Assembly (NCBI GenBank): GCA_963652365.1
Contig: CAVJTH010000015.1
Span: 1 to 56,646 of the forward strand
DNA: 56,646 bases
Source of the DNA: Hallerella sp963652365
GTDB taxonomy: Bacteria; Fibrobacterota; Fibrobacteria; Fibrobacterales; Fibrobacteraceae
Direction: 5' to 3'
Shown here: piece after piece, positions 7,680 through 15,047 of the stretch
How the letters are laid out: each line of letters starts with the position of its first letter
How positions within the stretch are numbered: position 1 is the stretch's first letter
The notes under the pieces: generated by a model
The model's database searches: none
The model's input: only the letters and a program-made list of their open reading frames with translations
What the model was told of the DNA's origin: nothing
Program-made: the position numbers and the translations under genes

Positions 7680-7711
7680 TGGGATTGTTTTTGGTGGGAC
7701 AAATAAAAGTA

Positions 7712-7740
7712 TTGACAAATTGTAATACAAAACCTATATT
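7712..7740 (+). promoter_or_regulatory. Consensus promoter with operator for the DUF4258-like cassette
   Basis: TTGACA (7712-7717), a 17-bp spacer and TATATT (7735-7740). The predicted start site coincides with the GTG at 7747, so the mRNA would be leaderless. Inverted arms GTATT/AATAC (7709-7728) surround the -35 box and suggest autorepression. Confidence 0.75.
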
Positions 7741-7746
7741 CAGGGC

Positions 7747-7981
7747 GTGAACATCACCAAGCACGCCTTTGACCGGATGACCGAACGCGGGATGACGCCG
7801 GAAATGCTCGCTTCCCTGACGAAGGGAAGAACGCTTGTCTGGAAATCCGCGAACGGCCGCTTCGGTCGTCGGGACGGCTGACGGAAAGCTCTGGGCTGTC
7901 GTCATGGAATCCGACATGTACACGGTCGTCACGGTCAGAAGGGCGCACAAGGACGAGGAGGCCGTATGGAATTCAAGATAG
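7747..7981 (+). pseudogene. Frameshifted DUF4258 (RelE-fold) toxin
   Basis: From GTG 7747 the frame reads MNITKHAFDRMTERGMTPEM then LASLTKGRTLVWKSANGRF and stops at TGA 7879-7881. The missing second half continues in the +1 frame from about 7865 (VVGTADGKLWAVVMESDMYT then VVTVRRAH) to TAG 7979-7981. Joined, this gives about 77 aa, the usual DUF4258 length. One extra G near 7864 explains the break. The true end overlaps the next ATG by 16 nt, as in type II toxin-antitoxin pairs. Either a real inactivation or a sequencing error. Confidence 0.65.
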
Positions 7982-8265
7982 TGGACAATGCGGACATTTC
8001 CAGGGAAGAGCTGGAACACTTCGAAAGGCACGATTTCGGGAAGGAGATGGCCGAGGGCCTCAAGGACGGCTCCACGGTCGTTTCCGACGGGCCGTGGGAG
8101 GAGACGGTGCGCGCAATCAAGGCGAAAAAGGCGCGGAAGGCCTCGAGGATGACGTCGTTCAGGCTCCCGGTGTGGGTCATCGAGGGGCTGAAGCGCAACG
8201 CGGCCAAGGGCGGGGTGAAGTTCAGCGAGTTCGCGATCGAGACGCTCTCCAAGGCGGCGCGGTAG
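7966..8265 (+). CDS. Antitoxin-like DNA-binding protein
   Basis: This 99-aa protein has an acidic N-terminus (MEFKIVDNADISREELEHFE) and a C-terminal ribbon-helix-helix-like segment (SRMTSFRLPVWVIEGLKRNA followed by KFSEFAIETLSKAA). Overlap with the end of the DUF4258-like toxin frame marks it as the cognate antitoxin. It is followed 9 nt later by an XRE regulator, so the cassette may be a three-gene unit. Function inferred from context and fold pattern. Confidence 0.6.
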   Translation: MEFKIVDNADISREELEHFERHDFGKEMAEGLKDGSTVVSDGPWEETVRAIKAKKARKASRMTSFRLPVWVIEGLKRNAAKGGVKFSEFAIETLSKAAR

Positions 8266-8274
8266 GGGCTTTCC

Positions 8275-8589
8275 ATGTATTGCGCGGATTCCGTGAAGGT
8301 GGAAAGCGAGGACGATGACGGCTATACCCGCCTCGAGGACTGGGACTGGTACCGGGAGATTTCCGCAAGGATGACGCCCGGCGACACCGTCAAGGCGGGA
8401 CGCGGACTCCGCGGGTGGACGCAGAAGACGCTCGCGGAGAAGCTCGGCGTCTCCGTCCAGAACGTCTCCGAGATGGAGCGCGGCGTGCGCCCCGTCTCCC
8501 GGAAGATGGCCTCGAAGCTCGGCGAGGTCTTCGGCATGGATCCGGCGGACTTCTTCGAGTTTTCCGCCGGGAAGAAAGCCAAGGCGTGA
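8275..8589 (+). CDS. XRE-family transcriptional regulator
   Basis: This 104-aa protein has a Cro/cI helix-turn-helix (GLRGWTQKTLAEKLGVSVQN then VSEMERGVRPVSRKMASKLG, about residues 46-85). The first 40 residues are acidic and Trp/Tyr-containing. It could be a second antitoxin component or the island's repressor. It lies 9 nt after the RHH-type gene on the same strand. Start at ATG 8275; no strong ribosome-binding site is visible, consistent with translational coupling. Confidence 0.75.
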   Translation: MYCADSVKVESEDDDGYTRLEDWDWYREISARMTPGDTVKAGRGLRGWTQKTLAEKLGVSVQNVSEMERGVRPVSRKMASKLGEVFGMDPADFFEFSAGKKAKA

Positions 8590-8614
8590 AGCCCTGACGC
8601 CGCGGGAGGGACGG

Positions 8615-8968
8615 ATGGACGACAAGGACAAAAGGCCGGGGCTGCGGAAGAAGATCGAGAGGGCGGGCGAGAACATCCTCTGCCTCGTGATTTTCCTTGT
8701 CTATTTCGTGCGTCCGTTCGTCGCGTGGCTGCAAGGGGGGAGGCGTCCGTGGTTCATGGATGGCGAACTGCCCATGACGATTCTCTTCTTCATGCTCGTG
8801 TCGTCGCTCTGGTTCGCGCTTTCCTACGGGGCGCTCTTCCTCGGCGTCCGGCTTTCCCGGCGCGTCCGGGGGCTTTCCGTCGATGCCGCCGTCCTCGTCG
8901 TCCTGGTGGTCGCCGTCTTCGCCGTCCTGTCCGTGGCGGTCGCATGGCTGCTCTGCCGTCTTTACTGA
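8615..8968 (+). CDS. Small membrane protein, three predicted helices (holin-like position)
   Basis: This 117-aa protein has a charged N-terminus and three hydrophobic segments (ILCLVIFLVYFV, about 24-36; ILFFMLVSSLWFALSYGALF, about 56-75; VLVVLVVAVFAVLSVAVAWL, about 93-112). I do not recognise the family. Location between the regulator and the terminase genes and the number of helices would fit a holin, but this is inference from size only. GGGAGGG upstream of ATG 8615 is a plausible ribosome-binding site. Confidence 0.55.
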   Translation: MDDKDKRPGLRKKIERAGENILCLVIFLVYFVRPFVAWLQGGRRPWFMDGELPMTILFFMLVSSLWFALSYGALFLGVRLSRRVRGLSVDAAVLVVLVVAVFAVLSVAVAWLLCRLY

Positions 8969-8972
8969 AATT

Positions 8973-9032
8973 TGCATAAAATGCGTAAAAACGCATAAAA
9001 TATATGCGCTTTCGTGAATTTTAATGTATACT
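8973..9032 (+). promoter_or_regulatory. Operator cluster and promoter before the packaging genes
   Basis: ATGCGT and ACGCAT (8981-8996) form a perfect inverted repeat around AAAA. Extra half-sites GCAT (8974-8977) and TATGCG (9002-9007) continue the pattern. TTGCAT (8973) and TAAAAT (about 8997) could be -35/-10 with the operator in the spacer. TATACT (9027-9032) is a second -10 candidate. Likely repressor-controlled entry into the late genes. Confidence 0.45.
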
Positions 9033-9041
9033 TCTGCATAT

Positions 9042-9191
9042 ATGCAGAAGAAGGAAATCGCGAAGGGAAAGCGGCCGGCGGAAGCCCGGCAGGAGACGGC
9101 GCAGGACGCGCCGGTCCGGTATCTGGCGGACGCGTGCGCGAGGCTCGCGCGCATCGAGACGCTCCTCGAGTCCATGCTCGGGGTCAAGTAG
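9042..9191 (+). CDS. Small hypothetical protein
   Basis: A 49-residue frame from ATG 9042 to TAG 9191 encodes a basic N-terminus (MQKKEIAKGKRP) and an amphipathic C-terminal helix (YLADACARLARIETLLES). It sits 17 nt before terS on the same strand and shares the island's codon use. Too short for a family assignment. A competing frame from 9014 looks like a GC-rich shadow. Confidence 0.4.
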   Translation: MQKKEIAKGKRPAEARQETAQDAPVRYLADACARLARIETLLESMLGVK

Positions 9192-9207
9192 GGGGGAACG
9201 GTTAACA

Positions 9208-9543
9208 GTGGCTTTTACACGGGAAAACGCGAGGCGGATGCAGCTCAACGGTGCGGCGGCGAGGAAGTTCCGGTGCAAGCTGCGCTACAGGCTGCTGCGC
9301 GACAACGCGGACCGCATCGGGGAGATCTTCTCCGAGGCGCTCGCGGAGTGCGACCCGGCGAAGCTGAAGCTCGCGACCGAGGCGGGGCTGTTCCTCGGGA
9401 TGGACTTCCGGGCGTCGGCGGACTACGTGCAGAAGTCCGAGGTGCGGGAGGACGTGAAGAGCGAGACCCGCGTAATCACCTTTACGGAAACGTCGGCGGA
9501 CGATGGAAGTGAAGCTGCTCCCGGTGCAGAAGCGTCTGCTTGA
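9208..9543 (+). CDS. Terminase small subunit (probable)
   Basis: This 111-aa protein has a helical, basic N-terminus (RENARRMQLNGAAARKFRCK then LRYRLLRDNADRIGEIF) and an acidic tail. It lies immediately before and overlaps the large terminase gene by 41 nt, the usual place of the DNA-recognition subunit. Start is GTG 9208 with a G-rich stretch upstream. Assignment is by position, size and composition rather than a specific motif. Confidence 0.6.
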   Translation: MAFTRENARRMQLNGAAARKFRCKLRYRLLRDNADRIGEIFSEALAECDPAKLKLATEAGLFLGMDFRASADYVQKSEVREDVKSETRVITFTETSADDGSEAAPGAEASA

Positions 9544-10783
9544 CACGCGCGCCCCCTTTTCGGGCATCTACGGCGGGCGAGGGCTCGGCAAGTCGTTCAT
9601 CCTGTCCGTGATGGCGGTCAGGAACCTGTTCGAGGGACGGAGCTCGATGATATGGGGGCAGAACTTCCGCGCGCTCAAGGACGTGCTCTTCGACAACATC
9701 AAGGCGAGGCTCTCGGAGTGGGGGCTGTTTCCCCTCGTTTCCGTGAACATGTCCGACATGACCATTTCCTACGGGAACAGGAAGATCGTGGGGATGAGCT
9801 ACGAGAACCTCGACGCGTGCCGGGGCTATTCCGACATATCGATGCAGCTCTACGACGAGATAGCGACCGCGCCGCGCGAACTCCGGGCGGTGGCGGCGCC
9901 GTGCATGAGAGGGCCGGGGATTGTGCCCGCCGAGCGCTTCGCCTCGACGCCGCGGATGGGGAGCTACTGGGACCAGTTCTTCCGCTCGGAGCGCGGGAAG
10001 TCGGTCGAGGTCATCACGGGGAACTTCTACGGCAACGTGTTCCTCACGGACGAGCAGCGCGCCTCCATCGAGGGGGCGATTCTCGACCCGAGGCTGCGGG
10101 CGCAGGAGATCTACGGCGAGATCCTCGAGGCGTCGGACGACACGCAGGTGATACGGCTCGGCGAATTCCCGGAGCGGCCGGGGGAGATTTCCGACGGGAG
10201 GATCTACGTGGGCATCGACTGCGCTGGCGCCGGGGTGGACCGGACGGCCATCGCCGTGCGGCGCGGGACGCGGATCCTCGGCTTCTTCTCCGACCCGGAC
10301 GTGGATTCCTACGGGGTCAAGGCGAGGCTCAGGGCGATGCTTTCCGGGGAGCGCCCGGAGGCGGTATTCGTGGACATGGCGTATGGGCAGGGGGTCTATG
10401 ACCAGCTGAAGTACGAGTACCCGCGCGTGGAGCTCGTGCAGTTCGCATCCGCGGCGAGGAACCCGGAGCGCTTCCAGAACAGGCGCTGCGAGATGTACTT
10501 CGACCTCTGCGACGCCATCCGGGGCGGCCTGTTCGTGGAATCCCCGGAAATCCGTCGCGACCTGTGCGCGACGCACTTCTTCGTGAACGCGCGGAACAGG
10601 CTGCAGCTCGAGCCCAAGGACGCCATCAAGGCGGTCGTAGGGCATTCGCCCGACCTCGCGGACGCGCTCGCGCTGTCGTTCGCTGACGGCTACGACCCGG
10701 AGGAGGGGACGGTCTTTTCCCCGGTCCGGGACGCCGTGTCGGAGCGCCGACGCAGGCGAGCGCTCAGGATGATGGGGGCGTGA
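9503..10783 (+). CDS. Terminase large subunit (ATPase and nuclease)
   Basis: This 426-aa protein packages DNA into procapsids. Walker A is GGRGLGKS (residues 24-31). Walker B is SMQLYDEI with D118/E119. The RNase-H-like nuclease has D239 (YVGIDCAG), D291 (AVFVDMAYG) and D384/D387 (SPDLADAL). All key residues appear intact and length is normal. It overlaps terS by 41 nt and is followed directly by an unrelated small gene, where a portal gene would normally be. This is the clearest proof that the island is phage-derived. Confidence 0.93.
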   Translation: MEVKLLPVQKRLLDTRAPFSGIYGGRGLGKSFILSVMAVRNLFEGRSSMIWGQNFRALKDVLFDNIKARLSEWGLFPLVSVNMSDMTISYGNRKIVGMSYENLDACRGYSDISMQLYDEIATAPRELRAVAAPCMRGPGIVPAERFASTPRMGSYWDQFFRSERGKSVEVITGNFYGNVFLTDEQRASIEGAILDPRLRAQEIYGEILEASDDTQVIRLGEFPERPGEISDGRIYVGIDCAGAGVDRTAIAVRRGTRILGFFSDPDVDSYGVKARLRAMLSGERPEAVFVDMAYGQGVYDQLKYEYPRVELVQFASAARNPERFQNRRCEMYFDLCDAIRGGLFVESPEIRRDLCATHFFVNARNRLQLEPKDAIKAVVGHSPDLADALALSFADGYDPEEGTVFSPVRDAVSERRRRRALRMMGA

Positions 10784-11422
10784 GTGGCTTCGGGCATCTA
10801 CGCGGAAGCGGACGAGGTGGCGCGGGCGGTGTTCGTGCGGCAGTGCGGCGCGAAGTCGCCCATGGCTGACCGGACGCTCGTGCGCGCGTGCCGGGAGGCG
10901 CACCGGATTGCGGTGGCGAAGCTCGTCGCCCGGTCGGACGTGTTCGGGGGCTATCTCGACGCGCTCAACTCGGATGACGAGCGCGACGAGACCGCGCTCG
11001 CCATCCTGTCGGGGGTCGGGAAGCTCGACCCGTCGCGGGGAGGCGCCGCTGTCGTGAACTGCATGGTGACGATGGCGATGAACGGGATTAGGAACCGCAT
11101 CCGCTACAGGAACGCGAAGAAGCGCAAGGCGGAGACGGTAAGCTACGAGAATCTTTCACAACCAACGGAAAGGAGTACGGAACATGACGGAAGGATTGAA
11201 GTCGCTCGTGGAGAGCATCAAGGCGGAAGTGGGGCAGGGGACGTCATCGACGCCGCCGTCCGCGGAATCGGGGAGGCCCGCCCAGGAAGGAGCCGGTTCG
11301 GCGACAGGTTCGCCCTCGCCTGCCGCGCAGCCGCCATCGCCGCAAGGGCGGGAAGGGATGCCGGACGGCGGTTCGACACGGGAAACTGGGTCCAGGCCGA
11401 ACTTGAACTCGGTCTCGCGTGA
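10784..11422 (+). CDS. Unidentified protein in the portal position
   Basis: GTG at 10784 follows the terL stop without a gap; the product is 212 aa. Residues about 1-130 look genuine: helical, ending KLDPSRGGAAVVNCMVTMAM then NGIRNRIRYRNAKKRK, weakly like the region-2 pattern of phage sigma-like proteins (FDPSRG...). The last 80 residues overlap the scaffold gene in another frame for 239 nt and are of low complexity (Gly/Arg/Ala). It is far too small for a portal (about 450-700 aa). No function can be assigned. Confidence 0.5.
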   Translation: MASGIYAEADEVARAVFVRQCGAKSPMADRTLVRACREAHRIAVAKLVARSDVFGGYLDALNSDDERDETALAILSGVGKLDPSRGGAAVVNCMVTMAMNGIRNRIRYRNAKKRKAETVSYENLSQPTERSTEHDGRIEVARGEHQGGSGAGDVIDAAVRGIGEARPGRSRFGDRFALACRAAAIAARAGRDAGRRFDTGNWVQAELELGLA

Positions 11423-12155
11423 GGAAAAGGCCGCCTACTCGTTCCGCCGCCAGCTCGAACGGCAGCGAAGCGAATCCGATGCGCAGCTGAGGAAGCGCGA
11501 CGACCGGATCGCGGAGCTCGAACGGCAGGTCGCCAAACTAACGAAGCCGGCGGCCAAGAAACGGGCGGACTTCGGGACGGACGACGAGTACATGGGGTAT
11601 CTCGCCGGGAAGGGCGCAGAGGAGGCTCTCGCGAAGCGGGACGCCGAGGCCGCCGAAAAGGAGCGCAAGGCGGAGGCCGAGCGGAAGCGGCTGGCCGAGG
11701 AGAACGAGAAGGTCGACAGGACCATCGACGTTTTCCGGAACAACGCGGTCAAGGCGTTCGGCGAGGAGCGCGCGGCCGAGTTCCTGCGGCGTGCGAAGAA
11801 GTTCGGGGAGAACGGCCTTACCGACATCCTCGACCGGGACCCGGTGGCGTTCCGGTTCTTCTTCGAGAACGAGGACGGCCCGGCGGTCCTCGACCGGGTG
11901 ATGTCGGACCGGCAGACGGCGATACGCGCCCTGGCGTCCAGCGGCGACTCGATGGAGCGGCTCTATACCCTGCACGAAATAGCGAAAGAGATCCACAGGG
12001 AGGAACTCCATGCGGAGGGCCTGGACCGCGCCCCGGCGCTGCCGGTCATCGGGAAGCCGGGCAGCGGTTCCGGACGCGCGCCGTCCGGCGACATCTTCGC
12101 GTCGTCGAAGTCGCTCTCCGACTACATCAAGGGGCGGAAGACGCGCAGCCGGTAG
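11184..12155 (+). CDS. Phage scaffolding protein (probable)
   Basis: This 323-aa protein has a disordered Ser/Pro/Gly-rich N-terminus, a long charged coiled coil (about residues 75-185, QLERQRSESDAQLRKRDDRI and EALAKRDAEAAEKERKAEAE) and a helical C-terminus. That profile, together with a position between terminase and coat, is typical of P22-type scaffold, which guides procapsid assembly and then leaves. GGAAAGGAG lies 10 nt before ATG 11184. It overlaps the preceding gene by 239 nt. Confidence 0.75.
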   Translation: MTEGLKSLVESIKAEVGQGTSSTPPSAESGRPAQEGAGSATGSPSPAAQPPSPQGREGMPDGGSTRETGSRPNLNSVSREEKAAYSFRRQLERQRSESDAQLRKRDDRIAELERQVAKLTKPAAKKRADFGTDDEYMGYLAGKGAEEALAKRDAEAAEKERKAEAERKRLAEENEKVDRTIDVFRNNAVKAFGEERAAEFLRRAKKFGENGLTDILDRDPVAFRFFFENEDGPAVLDRVMSDRQTAIRALASSGDSMERLYTLHEIAKEIHREELHAEGLDRAPALPVIGKPGSGSGRAPSGDIFASSKSLSDYIKGRKTRSR

Positions 12156-12180
12156 GCGAAAACGGTTCGGTGTAAACTTG

Positions 12181-12214
12181 GGCGGCAGGACGGAAGGTCT
12201 GGCCGCCTTTTCCT
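12181..12214 (+). terminator. Terminator between scaffold and coat genes
   Basis: GGCGGC (12181-12186) pairs with GCCGCC (12202-12207), with inner GAC/GTC pairing, followed by TTTTCC. It would reduce read-through into the coat gene. GTGTAAACTTG lies immediately upstream (12170-12180). Confidence 0.6.
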
Positions 12215-12341
12215 TTCCTGCCGGGCGACGCGCGCCGATTCGAAGCGCGGGCATGGGCGACGCACGCCTTCCAAGTGCGCAGAGGACGCGGGACCCGCAG
12301 GGGATTCCGCATGGAGAAACTTTCTAACGGAGACTGTCGGA

Positions 12342-13529
12342 ATGGCAGAGAACCAGTTTACCAACAACAAGAAGGTCCAGATCATCGCTCGCGCTTGCAA
12401 CGACGAGATGGACTACATCAGGGCTTCCAAGTCCTACATGTCGCAGAACGACTTCAAGGGAAAGAAGTTCGGCCGCGACTACAAGATCTACATCCCCGAC
12501 CCGGGCAAGGTGGTCGACGGCGTCGTCGCCGATCCCGATACCGTCGAGGAAATCGAGTACAACGTCCGTCTCGAGAACAAGAACACCTCGTGCGAGCTTT
12601 CCGCGTGGAACAGCCTCGGCGACGTGGACAGCTTCACGGACGAGATCGCCATCCCGCGCGGCACGGCGCTCGCCCGCAGCGTGCAGAAGACGGTCGTGCG
12701 CAAGAACGCGTTCCGGTCCGCGCAGGCTGTCGTTTTGGACAAGCCCTCCTTCGGCGTCCTTTCCGATGCGGCTGCGGCCCTTATCGAGCTCGCGGTGAAC
12801 GCCGACATGGTGAGCTTCCACAGCCCGACGGTGCTCGGCAAGGTGGCGGCTTCCGGGCTTGCGAACTTCATCCCGGCGCAGCAGGCGAAGGACATCTACA
12901 CGAAGAACTATCTCGGCGAATACGCCGGGGCTTCGCAGATCGGGCTCGCGGTCCTCCCGACCGTCACCACGCCGACGACGATTCCCGTTCCGACCGTCAC
13001 GCTCACGGCCGTGAATGACGCCGACGGAAACGTCGTCGGGTTCGAGCCGGTATCCAAGGTTTCCGGCACGGGCCTTGTCGCCGGTCTAGTCTACAAGGCC
13101 GCAGGGCTGAAGGTCGTGGATCCGACGGGCATCGAGACGGAACAGGACTTCATCGTGATCGTCCAGGATTCCGACGGGAACGTCCCGGAAATCCGCGTTA
13201 CGGTCGAGGGCAAGGCGAACGGCAACCCGAACGCCTGGGTTCCCGCCGGGACGACCTCGCTCATCCTCGAAGCTATCCTCGAACCGGAAAAGACCTACTA
13301 CGTGGGCCAGGTCCGCACGAAGGAGGCGCTCGCTTACGACGACTACCGCTTCGACGACCTGCCCGGCTCGGACAACGAGGCGGTCTCGACCGAGGGCGCG
13401 GTGACCGTGAAGATGAGCCAGTACGGAGACGGTCGCGACCTTTCGAAGCTCGTGCGCCTCGACCTGCCTTTCGCGGCGGGAATCCCGGACGCGCGTTTCT
13501 CCGTGACGACCTACATCGTCAAGGACTAG
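12342..13529 (+). CDS. Major capsid (coat) protein, P22-like
   Basis: This 395-aa protein starts MAENQFTNNKKVQIIARACN with GGAG 9 nt upstream. N-terminal and central parts fit the HK97 fold of P22-type coats (YKIYIPDPGKVVDGV; SAQAVVLDKPSFGVLSDAAA; ALIELAVNADMVSF). A Thr/Val-rich inserted stretch (about residues 205-330) may be an insertion domain. It ends LPFAAGIPDARFSVTTYIVK. Order scaffold-coat and the length are as in podovirus P22 (coat 430 aa). A strong terminator follows. Capsid identity is good; the P22 subfamily is inferred. Confidence 0.75.
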   Translation: MAENQFTNNKKVQIIARACNDEMDYIRASKSYMSQNDFKGKKFGRDYKIYIPDPGKVVDGVVADPDTVEEIEYNVRLENKNTSCELSAWNSLGDVDSFTDEIAIPRGTALARSVQKTVVRKNAFRSAQAVVLDKPSFGVLSDAAAALIELAVNADMVSFHSPTVLGKVAASGLANFIPAQQAKDIYTKNYLGEYAGASQIGLAVLPTVTTPTTIPVPTVTLTAVNDADGNVVGFEPVSKVSGTGLVAGLVYKAAGLKVVDPTGIETEQDFIVIVQDSDGNVPEIRVTVEGKANGNPNAWVPAGTTSLILEAILEPEKTYYVGQVRTKEALAYDDYRFDDLPGSDNEAVSTEGAVTVKMSQYGDGRDLSKLVRLDLPFAAGIPDARFSVTTYIVKD

Positions 13530-13548
13530 GTTCCCTTCGCACCAAGCG

Positions 13549-13578
13549 AGCCTCCCGGGACTTCCCGGGGGGCTTTTT
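13549..13578 (+). terminator. Strong terminator after the coat gene
   Basis: AGCCTCCCGGG and CCCGGGGGGCT form an 11-bp stem (one wobble pair) with a 4-nt loop, followed by TTTTT. It ends coat transcription 20 nt after the stop. Confidence 0.85.
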
Positions 13579-13628
13579 CGCTTGCGCTTTCCGAGTTCCC
13601 GGTATATATTTCTTTCGAGGATACCTGT

Positions 13629-13775
13629 ATGCTAGGCCGAGCCATAGTTTTTTTTATGAAGGGATACCGCTGCGGACGGGGGGTAGCCGTGTTCCTGCTG
13701 GTAGGGCTGGCTGTCGATATCGCGCTCGCCATCGCCGCCGTCTTCCTGTTCGGACGACTGTTCGTGCTTTGGTAG
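13629..13775 (+). CDS. Tiny single-pass membrane protein
   Basis: A 48-aa frame from ATG 13629 (alternative ATG 13656, 39 aa) encodes a short basic N-terminus (MKGYRCGRG) and a long hydrophobic helix (VAVFLLVGLAVDIALAIAAV) ending FGRLFVLW. Such small proteins in phage cassettes are sometimes holins or spanins, but no family is recognised. It lies between the coat terminator and a GTGTAAAC inverted repeat. Confidence 0.45.
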   Translation: MLGRAIVFFMKGYRCGRGVAVFLLVGLAVDIALAIAAVFLFGRLFVLW

Positions 13776-13783
13776 CCCTCGCC

Positions 13784-13808
13784 GTGTAAACTTGTACGAG
13801 GTTTACAC
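13784..13808. promoter_or_regulatory. Inverted repeat GTGTAAAC/GTTTACAC
   Basis: Perfect 8-bp arms at 13784-13791 and 13801-13808 around 9 nt. The 11-mer GTGTAAACTTG at 13784 also occurs at 12170-12180, before the coat gene. This could be a binding site for an island or helper-phage regulator of late genes. Confidence 0.45.
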
Positions 13809-13832
13809 ATACCAATTTCGATAAACCAGCTA

Positions 13833-14549
13833 GTGAAGGAGGCCTGCGAGCTGACGAGCCTCGTCGCTCCGGGCGAATCCGTGGACGGCAACATGGCGAC
13901 ATCCGCTGTCGCCCAGCTGAACCGCGCGATTTCCGTCCTCAATTCGCAGGACTACGACACCGGGGCGCTGGACTACCTGACCGGAAAGGTGCTATGCTTC
14001 GACCGTCTGGCGCGATTCACCGGGACGGGCGTCGTGAAGTGTCCCGACGTGGAAGTCATGCCGGGAGGCACGTCGTATGTCGCGGACTTCGTCTTCACGG
14101 ATGTCAACAGGACGGCGCACTCGGCCTGGTTCAGGACGATGGACGGATTCTTCGGCTGCAAGGCGCGGAAGTTCGTCATCGAAGGTGGCCACTTCCACGA
14201 TTCAGGGCGGAAGCTTTCCGGAAGGAAACTGCTCGAATACGTCAAGATAGATGCGCAAACCGTCCTTTCCGGGAACTATCCGGCGATGTACGACGGAGGC
14301 GCATACCTGGAACTCAACCAGTGCACGATAGCCGGGACAATGTTCGGGCCGGAAGACTTCGTCCTTTTCAGGGGGATGACATTCGAGCGGATCTGCAGGG
14401 ATGACCCGCTCGCCAGGTCGCTGTTCGGCTTCCTCCTCGGCCCGATGGGACTCAAGCCTTTCGCGGTCGTGGAAATCGACGACGCAAGGGAAAGTCCCGC
14501 AACAAGGAAGCCAGCCGGAAAGAAGGGAAAGAAGAAGGAGGCGAAGTGA
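13833..14549 (+). CDS. P22 gp4-like tail accessory / head-completion protein
   Basis: At least 238 aa from GTG 13833. The open frame begins at 13776, and the stretch before the GTG encodes IPISINQL, completing a gp4-like N-terminus (ISINQLVKEACELTSLVAPG, then LNRAISVLNSQDYDTGAL). GAGG near 13798-13801 sits 7-8 nt before an ATA at 13809, so an unusual ATA start is possible; the GTG has no visible ribosome-binding site. Gp4 proteins bind beneath the portal and plug the head. The C-terminus is lysine-rich. It overlaps the peptidase start (TGATG). Confidence 0.55.
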   Translation: MKEACELTSLVAPGESVDGNMATSAVAQLNRAISVLNSQDYDTGALDYLTGKVLCFDRLARFTGTGVVKCPDVEVMPGGTSYVADFVFTDVNRTAHSAWFRTMDGFFGCKARKFVIEGGHFHDSGRKLSGRKLLEYVKIDAQTVLSGNYPAMYDGGAYLELNQCTIAGTMFGPEDFVLFRGMTFERICRDDPLARSLFGFLLGPMGLKPFAVVEIDDARESPATRKPAGKKGKKKEAK

Positions 14550-15004
14550 TGGAATTCCCCAGGTACTTCAAGCTGACGGAGCTCGCGCACACGGACACAT
14601 GGCTCCCGAACGTGCCGGGCTGGGAACAGGCGATGCGCCTGCGACTGCTCGGGCTCTACCTCGACCGGGTCCGGGAGGAATACGGCCATCCGATCCTCGT
14701 GAACTCGGGGTTCCGCTCGAAGGCGGTGAACGAGAAGGTCGGAGGGGCGAGGAACTCCGCGCACATGGAAGGGCTCGCCGCGGACATCGTGCCGGCGTTC
14801 CGCTCGCAGAAGGAACGCGGAAGCCTCCTCGGCGCGCTGGAAAGGCTCAAGGACCAGACGTTCTTCTTCGGGAACGTGCCCGTCGCGCTCGACCAGCTGA
14901 TCGTCTATTGCAAGACTCCCAAGGACCTGTCGTCGGGAATCCGCTTCTTCCACGTGGGCGTGAACATCGACGGCAAGCCGAGACGGATGGCGCTCTGGAA
15001 GTGA
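14549..15004 (+). CDS. M15-family D-Ala-D-Ala peptidase (endolysin-like)
   Basis: This 151-aa protein has the zinc-peptidase motif SAHMEGLAADIV (S-x-H-x4-A-x-D type) near residue 72, following VNSGFRSKAVNEKVGG, and a C-terminal FFHVGVNIDG carrying the second histidine. M15A peptidases cut peptidoglycan cross-links or stem peptides and serve phages as lysins. ATG 14549 is chosen over GTG 14546 because GGAGG lies 7 nt upstream and it forms TGATG with the preceding stop. No signal peptide, as expected for a holin-dependent lysin. Last gene before attR. Confidence 0.8.
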   Translation: MEFPRYFKLTELAHTDTWLPNVPGWEQAMRLRLLGLYLDRVREEYGHPILVNSGFRSKAVNEKVGGARNSAHMEGLAADIVPAFRSQKERGSLLGALERLKDQTFFFGNVPVALDQLIVYCKTPKDLSSGIRFFHVGVNIDGKPRRMALWK

Positions 15005-15047
15005 CATCAGAGCGCAAAGTGCGCAAAATGTGCTTCGCTTTTGAACG

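Noticed and set aside
9014..9205. 63-codon frame from ATG 9014
   Set aside because: Gly/Arg/Ala-rich shadow in a competing frame; the 49-codon frame from 9042 has a more protein-like composition, though neither is certain.
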